A stretch of 64,000 nt of DNA from Fistulifera solaris (lineage: Eukaryota; Bacillariophyta; Bacillariophyceae; Naviculales; Stauroneidaceae): the NCBI GenBank assembly GCA_030295235.1, contig AP026132.1, forward strand, positions 991,501 to 1,055,500, given 5' to 3'. The position numbers were made by a program, and so were the translations under genes. Shown here in pieces: positions 10,460-21,773 of this stretch; the stretch's first letter is position 1; each line of letters starts with the position of its first letter. Below the pieces are notes generated by a model, which was not told the origin of the DNA, made no database searches, and saw only the letters and a list, made by a program, of their open reading frames with translations.

Positions 10460-12742
10460 ATGGTCTCTCTTCCCAAAATAAAAATGAGAAAACAAGCGAG
10501 TGAAGTGTCCCGCAAACGATCCGGTCTCTTTCGCGTGCGCAAGACAGCGAGCACGTCGGAAGAACGGTCCACCTTACTCGACAACACTAAAGAAACGTCC
10601 TACAGGAAACCATCGACACCCGCCACGACGGGTTCGCTCTCTCCGATGCATTTCAACGAGTCGATCACACAAGTACGCCCCTTCCCGATGTCCAAGTCGC
10701 CAAACACCGTTCCGATTATAGTCGCGGTGACAACAGTACGGTCATTTCGGATTTGACCAACCCGAAACTCGGGCAACAGGCGCCGAATGAAGAATTACCA
10801 TCGATGACACGCATCCGCACACAGCAATCCAGTCAGTCGCAGACTTCCACCATTCCCGAACCGGCCATCGTCACGCCTACCACGACAACAACACCGATCA
10901 ACAAAGAACCGATCGAGACGAAGGAAGAACCGATTCCGGATGAAGATGGTTATTTGATGCGTGTCTATCATATGATGGAACAGTCTTGTATGGGATGGAC
11001 GACCAGCGACCGCAAAGTTAATTTTGCCCCCGAATGGGGCGTCCCTCCCTCGAAAGATGACGATGATTCGACGCATCCCGGTGACTATAAACCCCGCAGC
11101 ACAGCGGACGACGCGAGTCAGGCATCGAGTCGAGCCGAAGTCTTGTTGCGCAAGGCACGAAGTGCGCGCGAAGAAAAGAAAAAAGGCCGATCAAGAAAAA
11201 CGATACAAGGACATTGTCATGTCCTTGAAAGACGGTAACCTGCCGACCGTCGATGAAACCAAAGTGCGTGTGCCGCAAATGGACGGGACGTATCAGTTTT
11301 TGCACACGGCGGATTTGGTGGGAGGAGACGAGGAAGCGACGACCGTCAGCAAGTACAGTACGAACGAACTGTTGGGGGCGCAGCACATGCCGGAAGACAA
11401 TTCGAACATGTTTCGGAACAGCCGGGAATGGCTGACTATGTTGGGTCTGAAAGAGAATCATTCGGATGACACGACCACAATTCAAACAGAACCTGCCGAT
11501 ACGGACAAGAAGGTCCGTCTTGCTACTACGGAAACGGTCAAGCCGCAATGGAAGGAGGTATATGACCCGGAATCGAGACGTGTTTATTATTATCATCGCG
11601 TTACCCGGGAGACGACTTGGAAACGTCCTCCCGAAGATCAGTTAGTGAAGAAAGTGAGTCGAGCTGGAACCCTCACGGAACGAGACATTCGAGAAATCAT
11701 CGACCGGACATTGCCGCATACCTACGACGATGCGGTCTTGAGCCAGCGGGATCGTATCGCCAAAATGCTGACGGCCATGGCTCCGCCGAACGCCATTACC
11801 GTGGAAGAATTGCTCATGGAGTTTGCCGGTCGCGAGGATGACTTGATTCACCAACTCCGGAGTGTGAACGAATCGAAGCCGTTCGATGAACCTGTACAGC
11901 GTCCCGAAAAGGAAAACAACGAAGACGTGCAGGGGGCTGTCCCGATCCAAGGCCATTCCAGGTCGGCCAAGACGGTCTCGAGTGCGTACAGTCTCAGCAC
12001 GAAAAGTCGCTTATCGGAAATGACGCAGCAAATTCGAAATACCCGGAACCGTGGCGCCTTTGAAAAAATATACGAGGACGCTAGTAATCACGGAGGGATG
12101 CCCAAAGTACCCAGCACGATTCCTGTCCCTCGCCGTCGTGATCTCAAGGTGGAAGAGTATTCCAGTGATCGTCGAAAAGCCGAGACTTTTGAAAGCCGTC
12201 GTGCTGTGCCACGCCGAATGCTCCATCAACAGAGGAAACTAGAGGGGACATATTCGAGCGACGACGAAGATGTGTATCTAGAGAAAGACATGGAATCCGT
12301 CGACATGAACGACTCTGCTTCGGAATACAGTACCAGTTTATACGACACTCGACGAAAGGACTTGGAGGATGCTATTGCGAACCGTGATTGGGATCTAGCG
12401 GCAGCTCTTTCTGAAGGGATGCGATCTATACCGTCACAGAACATACCTCGCAGAAATACACGGACATCGAATGAACAGAGTGAGCTAGATCGACTCATTT
12501 CCCAAAGGGATTGGGATGGAGTTTCTGACTATATCGCCCGATTAAGGGCAACAGGAAAGACGGAGAGTGAGAACGCGAAGTCCAACGGTGTGCATGGACT
12601 TCAGCGAAAAGGTAAATCGTCCGACTATGCTTACGGCTATCAAAGCAAAAACGTTCCACATTCCAACTCTGATGACGAAGGATCTTCCAATGTCCGCTCA
12701 GAGAATCGATCTCGCTACGGGAAGAATCAATTCGCTTGTTGA
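10460..12742 (+). CDS. WW-domain protein with C-terminal DWD-type repeats, two frame breaks
   Basis: Not recognised as a named protein. The start is ATG at 10460. The N-terminal third is basic then Ser/Thr/Pro-rich. The middle holds a clear WW domain near 11545-11635 (PQWKEVYD, then VYYYHRVT and TTWKRPPED), so it should bind proline-rich partners. The C-terminal third is acidic and Ser-rich and has two copies of a motif resembling L..xI..RDWD.....I..LR (DAIANRDWDLAAAL, RLISQRDWDGVSDY). Two frame corrections are needed: one missing base somewhere between 10591 and 10756, and one extra A in the A6 run near 11175. The second correction turns EEKKKG into EEKKKADQEKRY. Corrected length is about 760 residues. 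It converges with MTU1, whose end lies 39 bp away. Confidence 0.75.
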
Positions 12743-12781
12743 TAACTGCTAAGTTAAGTGTTTATGTTTACAATGATTCAT

Positions 12782-14222
12782 TTATTTCGACTCTAGATTT
12801 TTATGAGGACATGCTGAGGACGGATCGATCGTTGTGACCTGCCGGGGCGACCTCTTGGGGCATCGGTAGGCCCATTTCAAAAAGCGAGGGTCCTCTTGTT
12901 CCAATTGGCCCACCCCTAGACACACCAATCCACTCGGATCGTACAAGACAGCCTGTTGACCGGATGTGATCCCCCGAAGCGGCAGATCAAATGTTAGTCT
13001 AAAGGTACCGGCATCGTCATACGATAAAGTGCAGTCCTGAAGTGGCTGAAGATGACGTATTCGACACTTCAGGCGCAAGCTTTGACCGTTTCCTAGATGT
13101 GGAGGCAGACAACCGGTAATCCAGTGAATGTTATGCAAAAGAGAGTATCGGCGTAAAGAGCCGGGTGGTGCGTCCCTGCACACACTCCGACTCTATGATG
13201 ATGGGGAGGCCGGCGTTGGTTCCAAAATACCGACAACAAAATATTTGGTTGGACTGCCGGATATTTTGGCACCTTGTCCTGGTGTAAACAACACGGGATG
13301 AGCATTGTTGGGTGCCGTGGTGCCGACCACATGTTGTGTGTCAACATCGATGAAATCGACGGGTGCGTGCGCCTGTGGAAGATAGTGGTTTTGCAACAAG
13401 AAGTCTCGAAAACTTCTTCGCTTTCCAACGAAACAAATTCCCGTGGAATCTTTTTTGTTTGCGACAGGAATCTTCCACTCCATTGCTAGTTGCCGTACCG
13501 TTCGAGCGTCCTGACTGTGATGCGTGCTTTTGTATAGATCACCCAAAGGGAAACAGGCATCTCGCAAAGCTTGTCCACAGCAACCCGAAAGAAAATAAGA
13601 TTGATCTTTTGAGGAATCAGCTGCTGCTAGTAAAATCGAAGCATTCGACTCCAACGAACTCTCTCTCACCCAATGCACAAGCCCCGTCGAGTCGTTATCT
13701 AGCACAGCTTGCAAAGGGAGGTGCCGCTTCGCGATTAGGACTCCATAGACGCGCATAATGCCCCGTGGCCAAAACTGTATCCGGCCCATAACGCTTCTTC
13801 ACAATCTCGAGCAACGCCCCAAATTTGATATAAGTGTTGCAGGCAATATCCGGATTCCCCATTTGTTGTGACGATAAGCCGTCAAGGAAGGGCTCAAAGA
13901 CACACGTCCAGTATTCGGCTTCCAAAGCGACGCGTAGAATCGGACACTGAAAGTGTCGCGCCACGGCTTGTGCGTCGTTCCAATCCACTTCGGTCGTACA
14001 TTGCACGGAGTCATCGTCATACAGATTCCAATTCGACATGTAAATGGCCGACAGAGAGTCGCGTCGTTGGGATTGCAAAAGACCGAGTGCGACGGACGAG
14101 TCGACACCACCCGAAAGGGCCACAACGACGCGCTCGTCGTTCGAGCTGTGATAGCGTCGCTGCAGAATCGTCCTTTGACGCGGATATCGCGCGGGTACTG
14201 CCATCCGCCAGGAGCGTATCAT
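12782..14222 (-). CDS. tRNA-specific 2-thiouridylase, mitochondrial (MnmA/TRMU family)
   Basis: This enzyme thiolates C2 of U34 in mitochondrial tRNAs for Lys, Glu and Gln. From ATG at 14222 a short basic presequence precedes the PP-loop SGGVDSS. Then come the first catalytic Cys region (NPDIACNTYIKFG), TGHYAR, KDQSYFL, FPLGDLYK, the second Cys in STGICFVGKR, TPGQGAKI, and the C-terminal HHPALYADTL and HNIHWI. The coding frame changes three times. One extra base lies just after TGHYAR (near 13755) and one near 13200 before VCAGTHHPALY. One missing base is needed near 13140 before HNIHWI. All blocks occur once, in family order, and the corrected length is 479 residues. Function is secure despite the breaks. 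Confidence 0.9.
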
Positions 14223-14289
14223 TCTTTATTGTCACGAAATAGTGAAATTAATTACAACATAGGAGTAAATTGATGCAAATATGCATGGA
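14223..14289. other. Short region upstream of MTU1
   Basis: Spacer between the MTU1 start and the 236-bp array. It must contain or adjoin the MTU1 promoter; nothing else is visible. Confidence 0.4.
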
Positions 14290-15185
14290 CCCCGCTTTGT
14301 TGTTCGGTTCATGACTACTGTACAATCCAGTCTTGGCTGGCGTAAACCAACACTCCCTTTCATAGTCAAAATACAGGGTGTCGATCCTTCGGATTTTCGA
14401 CGTGAAAATAAAAGAAAACTCTTTACAAATAGTTCAGGATAATCATTGTTGCGACTTTTTTACCCGTAATCACAATTATATTTGCAGTTGAATGACAATA
14501 AACGGATGCGAGAGACGCGAAACGGAACCCTTTGTTGTTCGGTTCATGACTACTGTACAATCCAGTCTTGGCTGGCGTAAACCAACACTCCCTTTCATAG
14601 TCAAAAATACAGGGTGTCGATCCTTCGGATTTTCGACGTGAATATAGAAGAAAACTCTTAACAAATAGTTCAGGATAATCATTGTTGCGACTTTTTTACC
14701 CGTAATCACAATTATATTTGCAGTTGAATGACAATAAACGGATGCGAGAGACGCGAAACGGAACCCTTTGTTGTTCGGTTCATGACTACTGTACAATCCA
14801 GTCTTGGCTGGCGTAAACCAACACTTCGTTTCATAGTCAAAAATACAGGGTGTCGATCCTTCGGTTTTCGACGTGAAAATAAAAAGCAAACTCTTTACAA
14901 ATAGTCCAGGATAACCCTTTGTTTGCGCCTTTTTTACCCGCAATCGCAATTATATTTCTAGTTGGATGACAATAAACGGATGCGAGAGACGCGAAACGGA
15001 ACCCTTTGTTGTTCGGTTCATGACTACTGTACAATCCAGTCTTGGCTGGCGTAAACCACACTCCGTTTCATAGTAAAAATACAGGGTGTCGATCCTTCGG
15101 ATTTTCGACGTGAAAATAAAAAGAACTCTTAACAAATAGTTCAGGATAATCATTGTTGCGACTTTTCTACTCGCAAGGCGTTTTT
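14290..15185. repeat. Tandem array, four units of about 236 bp
   Basis: Repeated landmarks TTTGTTGTTCGG begin at 14296, 14531, 14767 and 15005, giving spacings of 235, 236 and 238; the fourth unit is truncated near 15180. Each unit contains TTCATGACT, then GCGTAAACCA(ACACT), CATAGT, TTCGACGT and GACAATAAACGGATGCGAG. Several of these landmarks, in the same order, also mark the 218-bp units at 48.5-50.6 kb read on the opposite strand. Minus-strand open frames across the units repeat with the period and have no protein signature. Confidence 0.93.
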
Positions 15186-15280
15186 TCGTGCGCCGTGTTT
15201 TCAAGTCCCCCGAAAATCTGGTTGTAAAGATTTCACCTCCCAGAAAATCTGGGAGACCGCTGTAATAAGTAATAACGGCT

Positions 15281-15505
15281 TGGTCCGTGACTCATGACTG
15301 ATATGCAGTCGTGGTCTCCTTGAACATTCACTTCAGGTCCATAGTAAAAAATACGGAAGACACCGTTTCGCAAGGCTCTTCAACCTAAAATGTAATGACG
15401 TGTAGTGCAATCGCTAGATTAATAAACAATTATTTCATTGCAACAACGGCAATTGGAGCTCATAGTAATTGCTGAACGAACGAATTGTAGGCAGCATTGT
15501 CATGG
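15281..15505 (-). repeat. Single diverged monomer of the 48.5-kb 218-bp repeat
   Basis: Read on the plus strand this stretch aligns block by block with the reverse complement of the 48.5-kb unit. The matching blocks are CATGACTG...GCAGTCGTGGTCTCC, GGTCCATAGTAAAA, CCGTTTCGCAAGGCTCTTC, TAATGACG, TTTCATTGCAACAA, and finally GTAGGCAGCATTGTC. It is thus one full but diverged copy in the opposite orientation, about 33 kb away. A further fragment (CCCATAGTAAAAAC) follows near 15527. Confidence 0.8.
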
Positions 15506-16143
15506 CAAATACGGACAACACGTTGGCCCATAGTAAAAACAGTTTTCCTGTATCTGTGTCAGACGGAAATTCTGTATATTTATGTCATGAAGTCTCGAAG
15601 ATATAGGAAAAGTTCTCCCAGTCTGGACGTGTGGTGTGGAGTATTCACGTACCAGGGTACAGTCCCCAGAAAAATGTGGAAGTGTGGGAAAACGGGTGTG
15701 ACCATAGGTAGTCTATGTAACGTTTTTATTTACTTTATTATTAGAAAGGACTGAATACCGATGCGCATGAGTGAGAAACGAGCTAGGATGGTCATGATTC
15801 ATTCAATTGATAGTTGGTGTTTTCACCTGTCCAGAAAATCAGGGCGTATGGAGTTTTCATTTGTCCAGAAAATCTGGGCGAGTTGTGTGTTCACTTAACC
15901 AGAAAATCTTAAGAATTGGGGTTCTTAAGTTCCCAGAAAATCTGGATGTGTGGTTTCCGCTCCGTTGCCGTCGTTTTCTGTTTCGCGTTTATACTGACGC
16001 ACGGACGGCAAACGACCGATCGAATTGTGACGACAAAGAATGAATAACAGATCGAGCCATCAGCTTCCTTGTACTTCTACCTTGTAGCTACGGTATAATA
16101 CTTTTACTAGACCCGGTGATCGAAGGAGAGAGGTGGGAATGAG
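15506..16143. other. Repeat-rich upstream region of the carrier-domain gene
   Basis: Outside the 34-bp repeats this stretch holds degenerate copies of the same palindromic motif and otherwise unremarkable sequence. It precedes the ATG at 16144 and must contain that gene's promoter. No gene or RNA is recognised. Confidence 0.5.
15819..15954 (+). repeat. Four 34-bp direct repeats centred on CCAGAAAATCTGG
   Basis: Units start at 15819, 15853, 15887 and 15921, exactly 34 bp apart. Each starts GTTTTCA-like, carries CCAGAAAATC(T/A)GG or a near match at unit position 13, then has a variable tail of about 10 bp. CCAGA-AAA-TCTGG is an inverted repeat. Units 3 and 4 together form a perfect hairpin, CTTAAGAA-TTGGGG-TTCTTAAG (15908-15929). 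Degenerate related units lie upstream (15197-15253 and around 15610-15680). Confidence 0.9.
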
Positions 16144-19100
16144 ATGAATATGATTGCCTCAGCCGGCGGAAGTATGCATCGAAATAGCGTCAAGCGGCCG
16201 CGATGGCTCATTGGGCTCTTTCTGACTCCGTATTCGTTTCTTTCGGCATTTCACTTATCCAGCAGCTTGACATCGTCATTGAATTACCGAACATGTCACA
16301 CCCATTTGTATTCTTCTCCTTTGATTAATACAGAAGACGATGAAAAGGCAATAAACGCGGTGGACAGTTCCAGACGGAGAGCTCTTGAATCCATCGCTTT
16401 CACATCGGTAGCCACACTGTTTGGGGCATCGGAAGCTCGTGCTGGTGTTCCGGAGTTAGATAGTGCCACTGGGCAGCTGTTTTCGCCAAAATCTGAAATG
16501 TTTTCTGGAGGTAGTACGGCGGCGCGGGGCATTCCTGTCACACAGCGTGAACGATTAAAGGCTGGTCAATCTCTGCAATCCATCTACGAAACACGGTTCG
16601 TCGCCTACTTGAGTCGCTTTCTTCTTAATTTTGATCCAGCTACGAGGGCTTGGTGGCTACAGCAAGGATTGGCGGACTCTTGGGAGCCGCTAGACAGTAA
16701 AAAGAATCCAGAAATGGTCTTGGCGGAGTTTGCCAATTCGGTTGAGGTCGGCCTGGCCGACTACTTTAGCGGCCCATTCGGATCGTATAGTTCCGTTCGA
16801 GCCGCAACGGCAGGCATCTCTGCTGCACAATCAGCTCGATCAATGAAATCAGCTCAATCAGAAACAGATAATCTCGTGGCTCGTATCTTCGGTGGAAAAC
16901 GAAAAGCTACTGTGGACAGTGCAGCAGAAAAGGAAAACATCCAGTTAGCCAAACAAGGAGTTCTCAACTTGTGTGCACTATTGAAGGCGCGCTACACATC
17001 AGTCGCGGCGAAACGGCAGCTAGCCATTTTATTTTCGTTCGTTTCGGACCCACGCTTGCAACCAGTCAATGAAATTTGTAGTCTCCTGGGAGAGGCCGAC
17101 AATGCATCCATTACTAAGTTGGAATTGATATTTCCTGAACAAAGATCCGTGCGAATGAGTAGCCGAGTAGGTGGTGGTTATTCTCTGGGTGAATTCCCCG
17201 AAATCGTTGTGAGCGATCCGCCCCCACTTGGTGACCTGTACTGCGCTGCACAAGTTGTCCCTCGCATGCGTTCCACGACACGAGTTCTAAGAATTCGAGT
17301 TGTTGACGGAGGTGAAGGATATGTTACGGCGCCGCAAGTAACTTTGCAGCAATCACGAGGCTTATTAGATCGTCCCTGTCAGGCCGTTGCAATTCTTGAT
17401 ATTCAAGGTAGCGTTGAGTCAATCATCGTCTTGGATCCGGGGAGCGGATACGGAGGACCGACCGGCGAAATACCACCCGAGGTAAAGATCGAAGCACCGC
17501 CAAAACGCGTGAATAAGAAGGTACAAAAAGTTCGTACGGCGACGGCTATCGCCGATTTAGAGTATGAAGTTGTAGGATTGGAACTCATCGACGGAGGGAA
17601 TGGCTATTCTGTGTCGGAACCACCAAGCATTCAAATTGTCCCTCCAAAGCAGGATCCGGACTGGTATATTCAAGTTCAAGATACCGTTGATCAGCGTTAC
17701 CTACCGATGGGAGACTCTGAAATAAAGCTGAAGGCCCGAGTTGCGGCCATGAAAACAGCAGCAGGCGTCTCTGTTCTTGTTTCTGACAACCCACCCAATT
17801 TTGCGACGATTGACAGCGGATTAATACAACTTCTCCAGCGAGAGCCTCTTGAACTCCTCCCGTCATCCTTTCGACCCCGTCTCGTAATGGACGAGAAAAC
17901 TGGGTTGCGCTCCTACACAATCCCAGCTTTAAAAGGCATTCCAATGTCGTCGTCTGATTATCCTTACTTCTATCGCGAATTCGATCCAGTCTTTGGTGGT
18001 GTCGGTCGCGTCCCTGTGACAAAGGGCGCTTCTGCTTTAAAGGTAGATGAATACGCTCGACTAGCGCTAAGTGGTGCGGTGTGTACAGTGTTGGTTAGAA
18101 CGGGGTTGGGCCCTCTTGAACTCATCAAAACGAAGTTACAATTGTTAAATGACGATGAGCTTTTCGAGTTTGCCAGAAAACAAAAAACCAAGGATGAATA
18201 TGTCAACGTGAAACAAGAAGAAGAAGCGACTAGTTATTCGACTCTTGCTTCAAAGAATGAGTCTATCTCATCAGCATCGTTCGGCGCTGTTGCTATGAAA
18301 GAGAAGACTTCTGTCGAAGTGCCGATAGTTGAAGAGTCGGAAAAAGCTCCCGCTAACATAAAGGTTGGGACTATGGATCTGATAAGAAGTACAATTGAAC
18401 TTCGCGGATGGACGTCGCTTTTTCAGAGTGCTGACATCACATTCTTAGCATCTCTGGTATTTGGGTCTTTTGGGTTTGGTGCTACTGAACTATTTCGAAG
18501 ATCTTTGGCAATTGCATTCTTGCGTAATGGTAGCTCGGACACGGCATCAGAAATAGCTCTCCTGATAGCAGCCGCTGGCGCAACAACCGTAACAGCTGCA
18601 GCCGCGGCTCCTTTTGAAGTATTGCGCGTTCGAAGCATGGGATATGTCACGCCCAAAGTTTGGACCGATGTTCTCAAAGATTTTCTCGTAAGTATCACGG
18701 AGTATGAAACATTGTAATTGCTGGCTACAGTGCGAGGCACTCACCGACTAATCGTGAAACAGGAAGATGAAGGGAAGAGCAAAAACGAGAATGACACATT
18801 CGAATTGAAGAATTTGACACCACAAGAGTTGTTACCTTTATGGTCTGGATTTGCCCCAACCGTCAGCCGCGAGCTGCCTTTCGCAGTTGTTAAATTTCTG
18901 GTCTTTGACATCATTTCAGTTTCCATTGTGAATCTACTTAACAGTAATTCAGAAGGCGCATTCCCGATACAAGTCGGCGTTGGCCCGGTTGGTCTTGCGG
19001 TCTCGGCTGCAGCTGGGGCAATCGCCGGCGTCGCAGGGGCTGTTGTATCTCACCCAGCTGATCTGATTTTGACGAAAACAAACTCTGTTCGAAAGAAGAA

Positions 19101-19437
19101 AGGTGAGGGAAAAGCGGACTGGCGAGAAGTAGTGAGAAACCTTACCAGTCAGGAAGGAGGCTTTGCAAACTTGTTTGTGGGTTTGGGCGCCCGTGCAACG
19201 TTCTTCTTCTTGGTGATAGGTCTGCAATTCTTCCTCTACGATTACGTGAAGAACCTTTTCCAAGTTGGACAAGACGACTTAAGTCTTGTTTTAGATGTCT
19301 TTACGCAGTGCGAGAGGGACTCGTTGAAGCTAGTGAATACAGATCACTGTGAATGTACTCCTCCGAAAGCTACAGTTGAATGTCAATGTGAATTGGATTT
19401 GTGCAAACACTTGTGCGCCAAAGCCAGAGGAGACTAA
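16144..19437 (+). CDS. Plastid-targeted protein with mitochondrial-carrier (SLC25-type) domain
   Basis: 1,072 residues from two exons (16144-18687 and 18763-19437). A 75-nt GTAAGT...CAG intron with a CTAAT-type branch sequence restores the frame. The N-terminus has a hydrophobic segment ending FLSAF, a plastid-type junction. Near residues 75-100 there is a second targeting-like element: SSRRRAL, a hydrophobic stretch and EARAG, as in twin-arginine thylakoid signals. Residues about 370-520 contain three GxGY repeats (DGGEGY, DPGSGY, DGGNGY), each followed by a P.v.i stretch. The C-terminal part has three carrier signatures: GPLELIKTK, APFEVLRVR and HPADLILTK. It is therefore a carrier-family transporter with a very large N-terminal extension. 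The substrate is unknown. The end is Cys-rich (CECTPP, CQCELDLCKHLC). Confidence 0.82.
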
Positions 19438-19600
19438 CGTAAAAGGCAAGACTGACAGTATAATACATCATGATAGGACTAACTCATGCAATTATAGGTG
19501 TGTTATTATGTCCAAGAACATATGAAAGACTGATAGAACAATTTGAGAACGATATTCCGTTGACAGTAGTCAACGAAAGGTGATAGATAGAAAGATCGCA

Positions 19601-20801
19601 TTAGAATTCTGGTTTTCCTCCCTCTCCGTAAACTGTTGATATATCTCCGAATGCTGAAGCCTCTTCGTTTGCTGGTGTTACATCATTCTTCGCAGACTCT
19701 TCGTCATTCACTGACTCCTGATCCTTGGCGGATTCTTCGTCGTCGTCTTCTTGCGGTTGTTCTTGTTCTTCGACTGCTGACTCCTCGTCCTCGTCCTCAT
19801 TCTCTTCTTCTTGTTGTTTCTTCTGAAGCATAGCACGGGGCATATCACTCGGCATGGGTGTGGCGACACTGGGCGAGTATCCATCCAGTGAAAATCCGTA
19901 ACTTTCCATGGAACTGACGCTGGCAGCATCCCCCATATTGCGACGACCTTGTCCATTCATGGCGTTCGCCATACCCGACTGATAGTACAAGGAAAGTGAA
20001 GTGGCAATATCATCGGTAATGACCGAGTCAGGGTAATGATCCGCGGCATCCACGACGGCGGGAAAGTCTTGTCGCGGCGATGAGTTGGGAGTCGTTCGTA
20101 CACCATCGTCATCAAAGGTAGTATCGGATCCAGTTCGACCGGCTTTGCTATTCAAATACGCTTGACGGTTGCGGCGATCGTATCTCCAAGCCCAGATCAC
20201 CGCCAGAATCAAGAATAGGAATGCCGCACAAGCCACGCCCACGGCAATTACAATCACCATTTCGAGATCGTCCGTACTTTCTTGACCGCTGCTTCTTCCC
20301 ACATCATTCGGATTGAGATACGACTGAAGAGCTACGAGCGATGCTCCCAAACCATCGGGATCCGACTGTTGCAATTCGGATTGCAAGGTCAACATGGCCG
20401 TTCTGTTTTGCAGCGTTCTTCGTTGTATCTCAAGTATATCCGCGACCGGGACGGGGAGCGATTGCTCTTCCGAAAACGAAAAGGCAGCATGTCCTCCCAT
20501 ACGTGCCGTGTACAAGAATCCTTGTGCGAGGTTGCGATCTCCGCGGAGTGCCGGTGTTACTTCTTCGACTTCCTGCAAGGCGCGGACTTGTCGATCGTAT
20601 AATATGACGCGGTTGAAGACAGCGTATTCTTCCCTCCGCCGTGTATCCCCATTCGACAAGCTGGTCTCGAAAGACATCACTCATCCATTCCGAGACAATA
20701 TCGGTGACTTCGAAAATAGAAATGTCCAAGTTGACCGTTAAAGCAAACTGCACATCGAAAGGGATGAGATCGACCAAATCGACAACGGGTTGTTTTGACA
20801 T
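19601..20801 (-). CDS. Single-pass membrane protein with acidic cytoplasmic tail
   Basis: Unknown function, about 399 residues. ATG at 20801 (MSKQPVVDL) opens a globular N-terminal domain. One extra G in the TGGGG run near 20645 splits the frame; removing it gives VEWDTRRREEY, leading into FNRVILYDRQ. One strong transmembrane helix lies near residues 180-205 (VIVIAVGVACAAFLFLILAV), followed by WAWRYDRR, a stop-transfer sequence. The tail is Ser-rich then extremely Glu/Asp-rich near the end. No signal peptide is visible. The layout (N-domain, one TM, long acidic tail) resembles the protein at 22666-24397, with which it flanks the CCB gene. Confidence 0.65.
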
Positions 20802-21773
20802 GATTGTATTGCTGTTTGATAGAGGATTTGCAACAAGTTACTTGTGATGAGCAATCACAATAGAGATGCCTTGACTTCAATGATTAATTATGAAGCTCCA
20901 CAATTGTAAGGAAGATAGATCGCAATCTTGTTACGATGTTGCGGAGTATGGGAGAGCAACAGCCATCGACCTATTTTGTTACGCGCCGCGTGCCCGAATT
21001 TGCCCCCCAAATTCAGTCAAGCTGGTTCGCACGACAATTTCGTGAGGAGCGAACAAATGCTGTTTCCGTTGATCGTTTATAGACTCTTCGTGGATCTATA
21101 CCAGTATATCCATTCAATCCTGTAAGGGGGAGTTTTTGTCGTGTGCGTGGCTCTAAGTAAATTTCGCGCCTGGGTCACGGAATACAGATTAGCGTGCCGG
21201 CGAACGGTCCAATCTAAAAGCAACGTTCCGATTTCGTTCCTCCACGAAAATACCTTTTTGGACGTAATAATTTTCGAAAAAGAAACAATATTGAGCACAA
21301 TATAATGCAAAATACTGATCTTTTTCAAGAAAATGCCCACGATTGGAATCCTCAAGTACAAAAGACTATACTATTCTTGTAAACGAATTTTGGTTCAAAA
21401 TAACAAAATACAGCTAAAATATTGTCATGACGGCAGCATAATCGTCATGGCCCGCCGAAAATTCCACGGAATTCCCAGGCTACTTTTGGGACCCGAGTGC
21501 AAAATTGGATACACACGGAAGCTGCGTGGGCACGCCGCGCTTTCCTAACTCGAAAACGAGAAACGATTACCGGATTGCGTCACAAGGAAAAACGTGACTG
21601 CGGAGCCCAGACCTCATTCGTCTGGATGCGTTTTGTTGTTGCTTGTTACAAGTATCGCTGTTTGCCATCGGATTATTGCTCTCAAACTGTATCTCTTGAC
21701 ACATACAAAGAGGGGAATGCGCAGGCGGAGACAAGAAGAAGGGGATAAGCGACAGTGTATAAATGTTGCCTTA
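20802..21773. other. Divergent intergenic region
   Basis: About 970 bases separate the membrane protein at 20801 from the CCB-type gene. The CCB frame is open upstream of the chosen start (in-frame ATG at 21717), so part of this may be 5' leader. Nothing else is recognised. Confidence 0.5.

Noticed and set aside
13720-13770. A 43-nt GT...AG intron in MTU1 after TGHYA
   Set aside because: It would remove the conserved Arg after TGHYA; length coincidence with other candidates is not evidence.
14476-15204. Minus-strand open frames in the 236-bp array
   Set aside because: Same periodic origin; interrupted differently in each unit, with no conserved protein.
15819-15954. CRISPR-like 34-bp repeats
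   Set aside because: The conserved part is only a short palindrome, there are four units, the tails are short, and a eukaryotic nuclear context makes CRISPR implausible.
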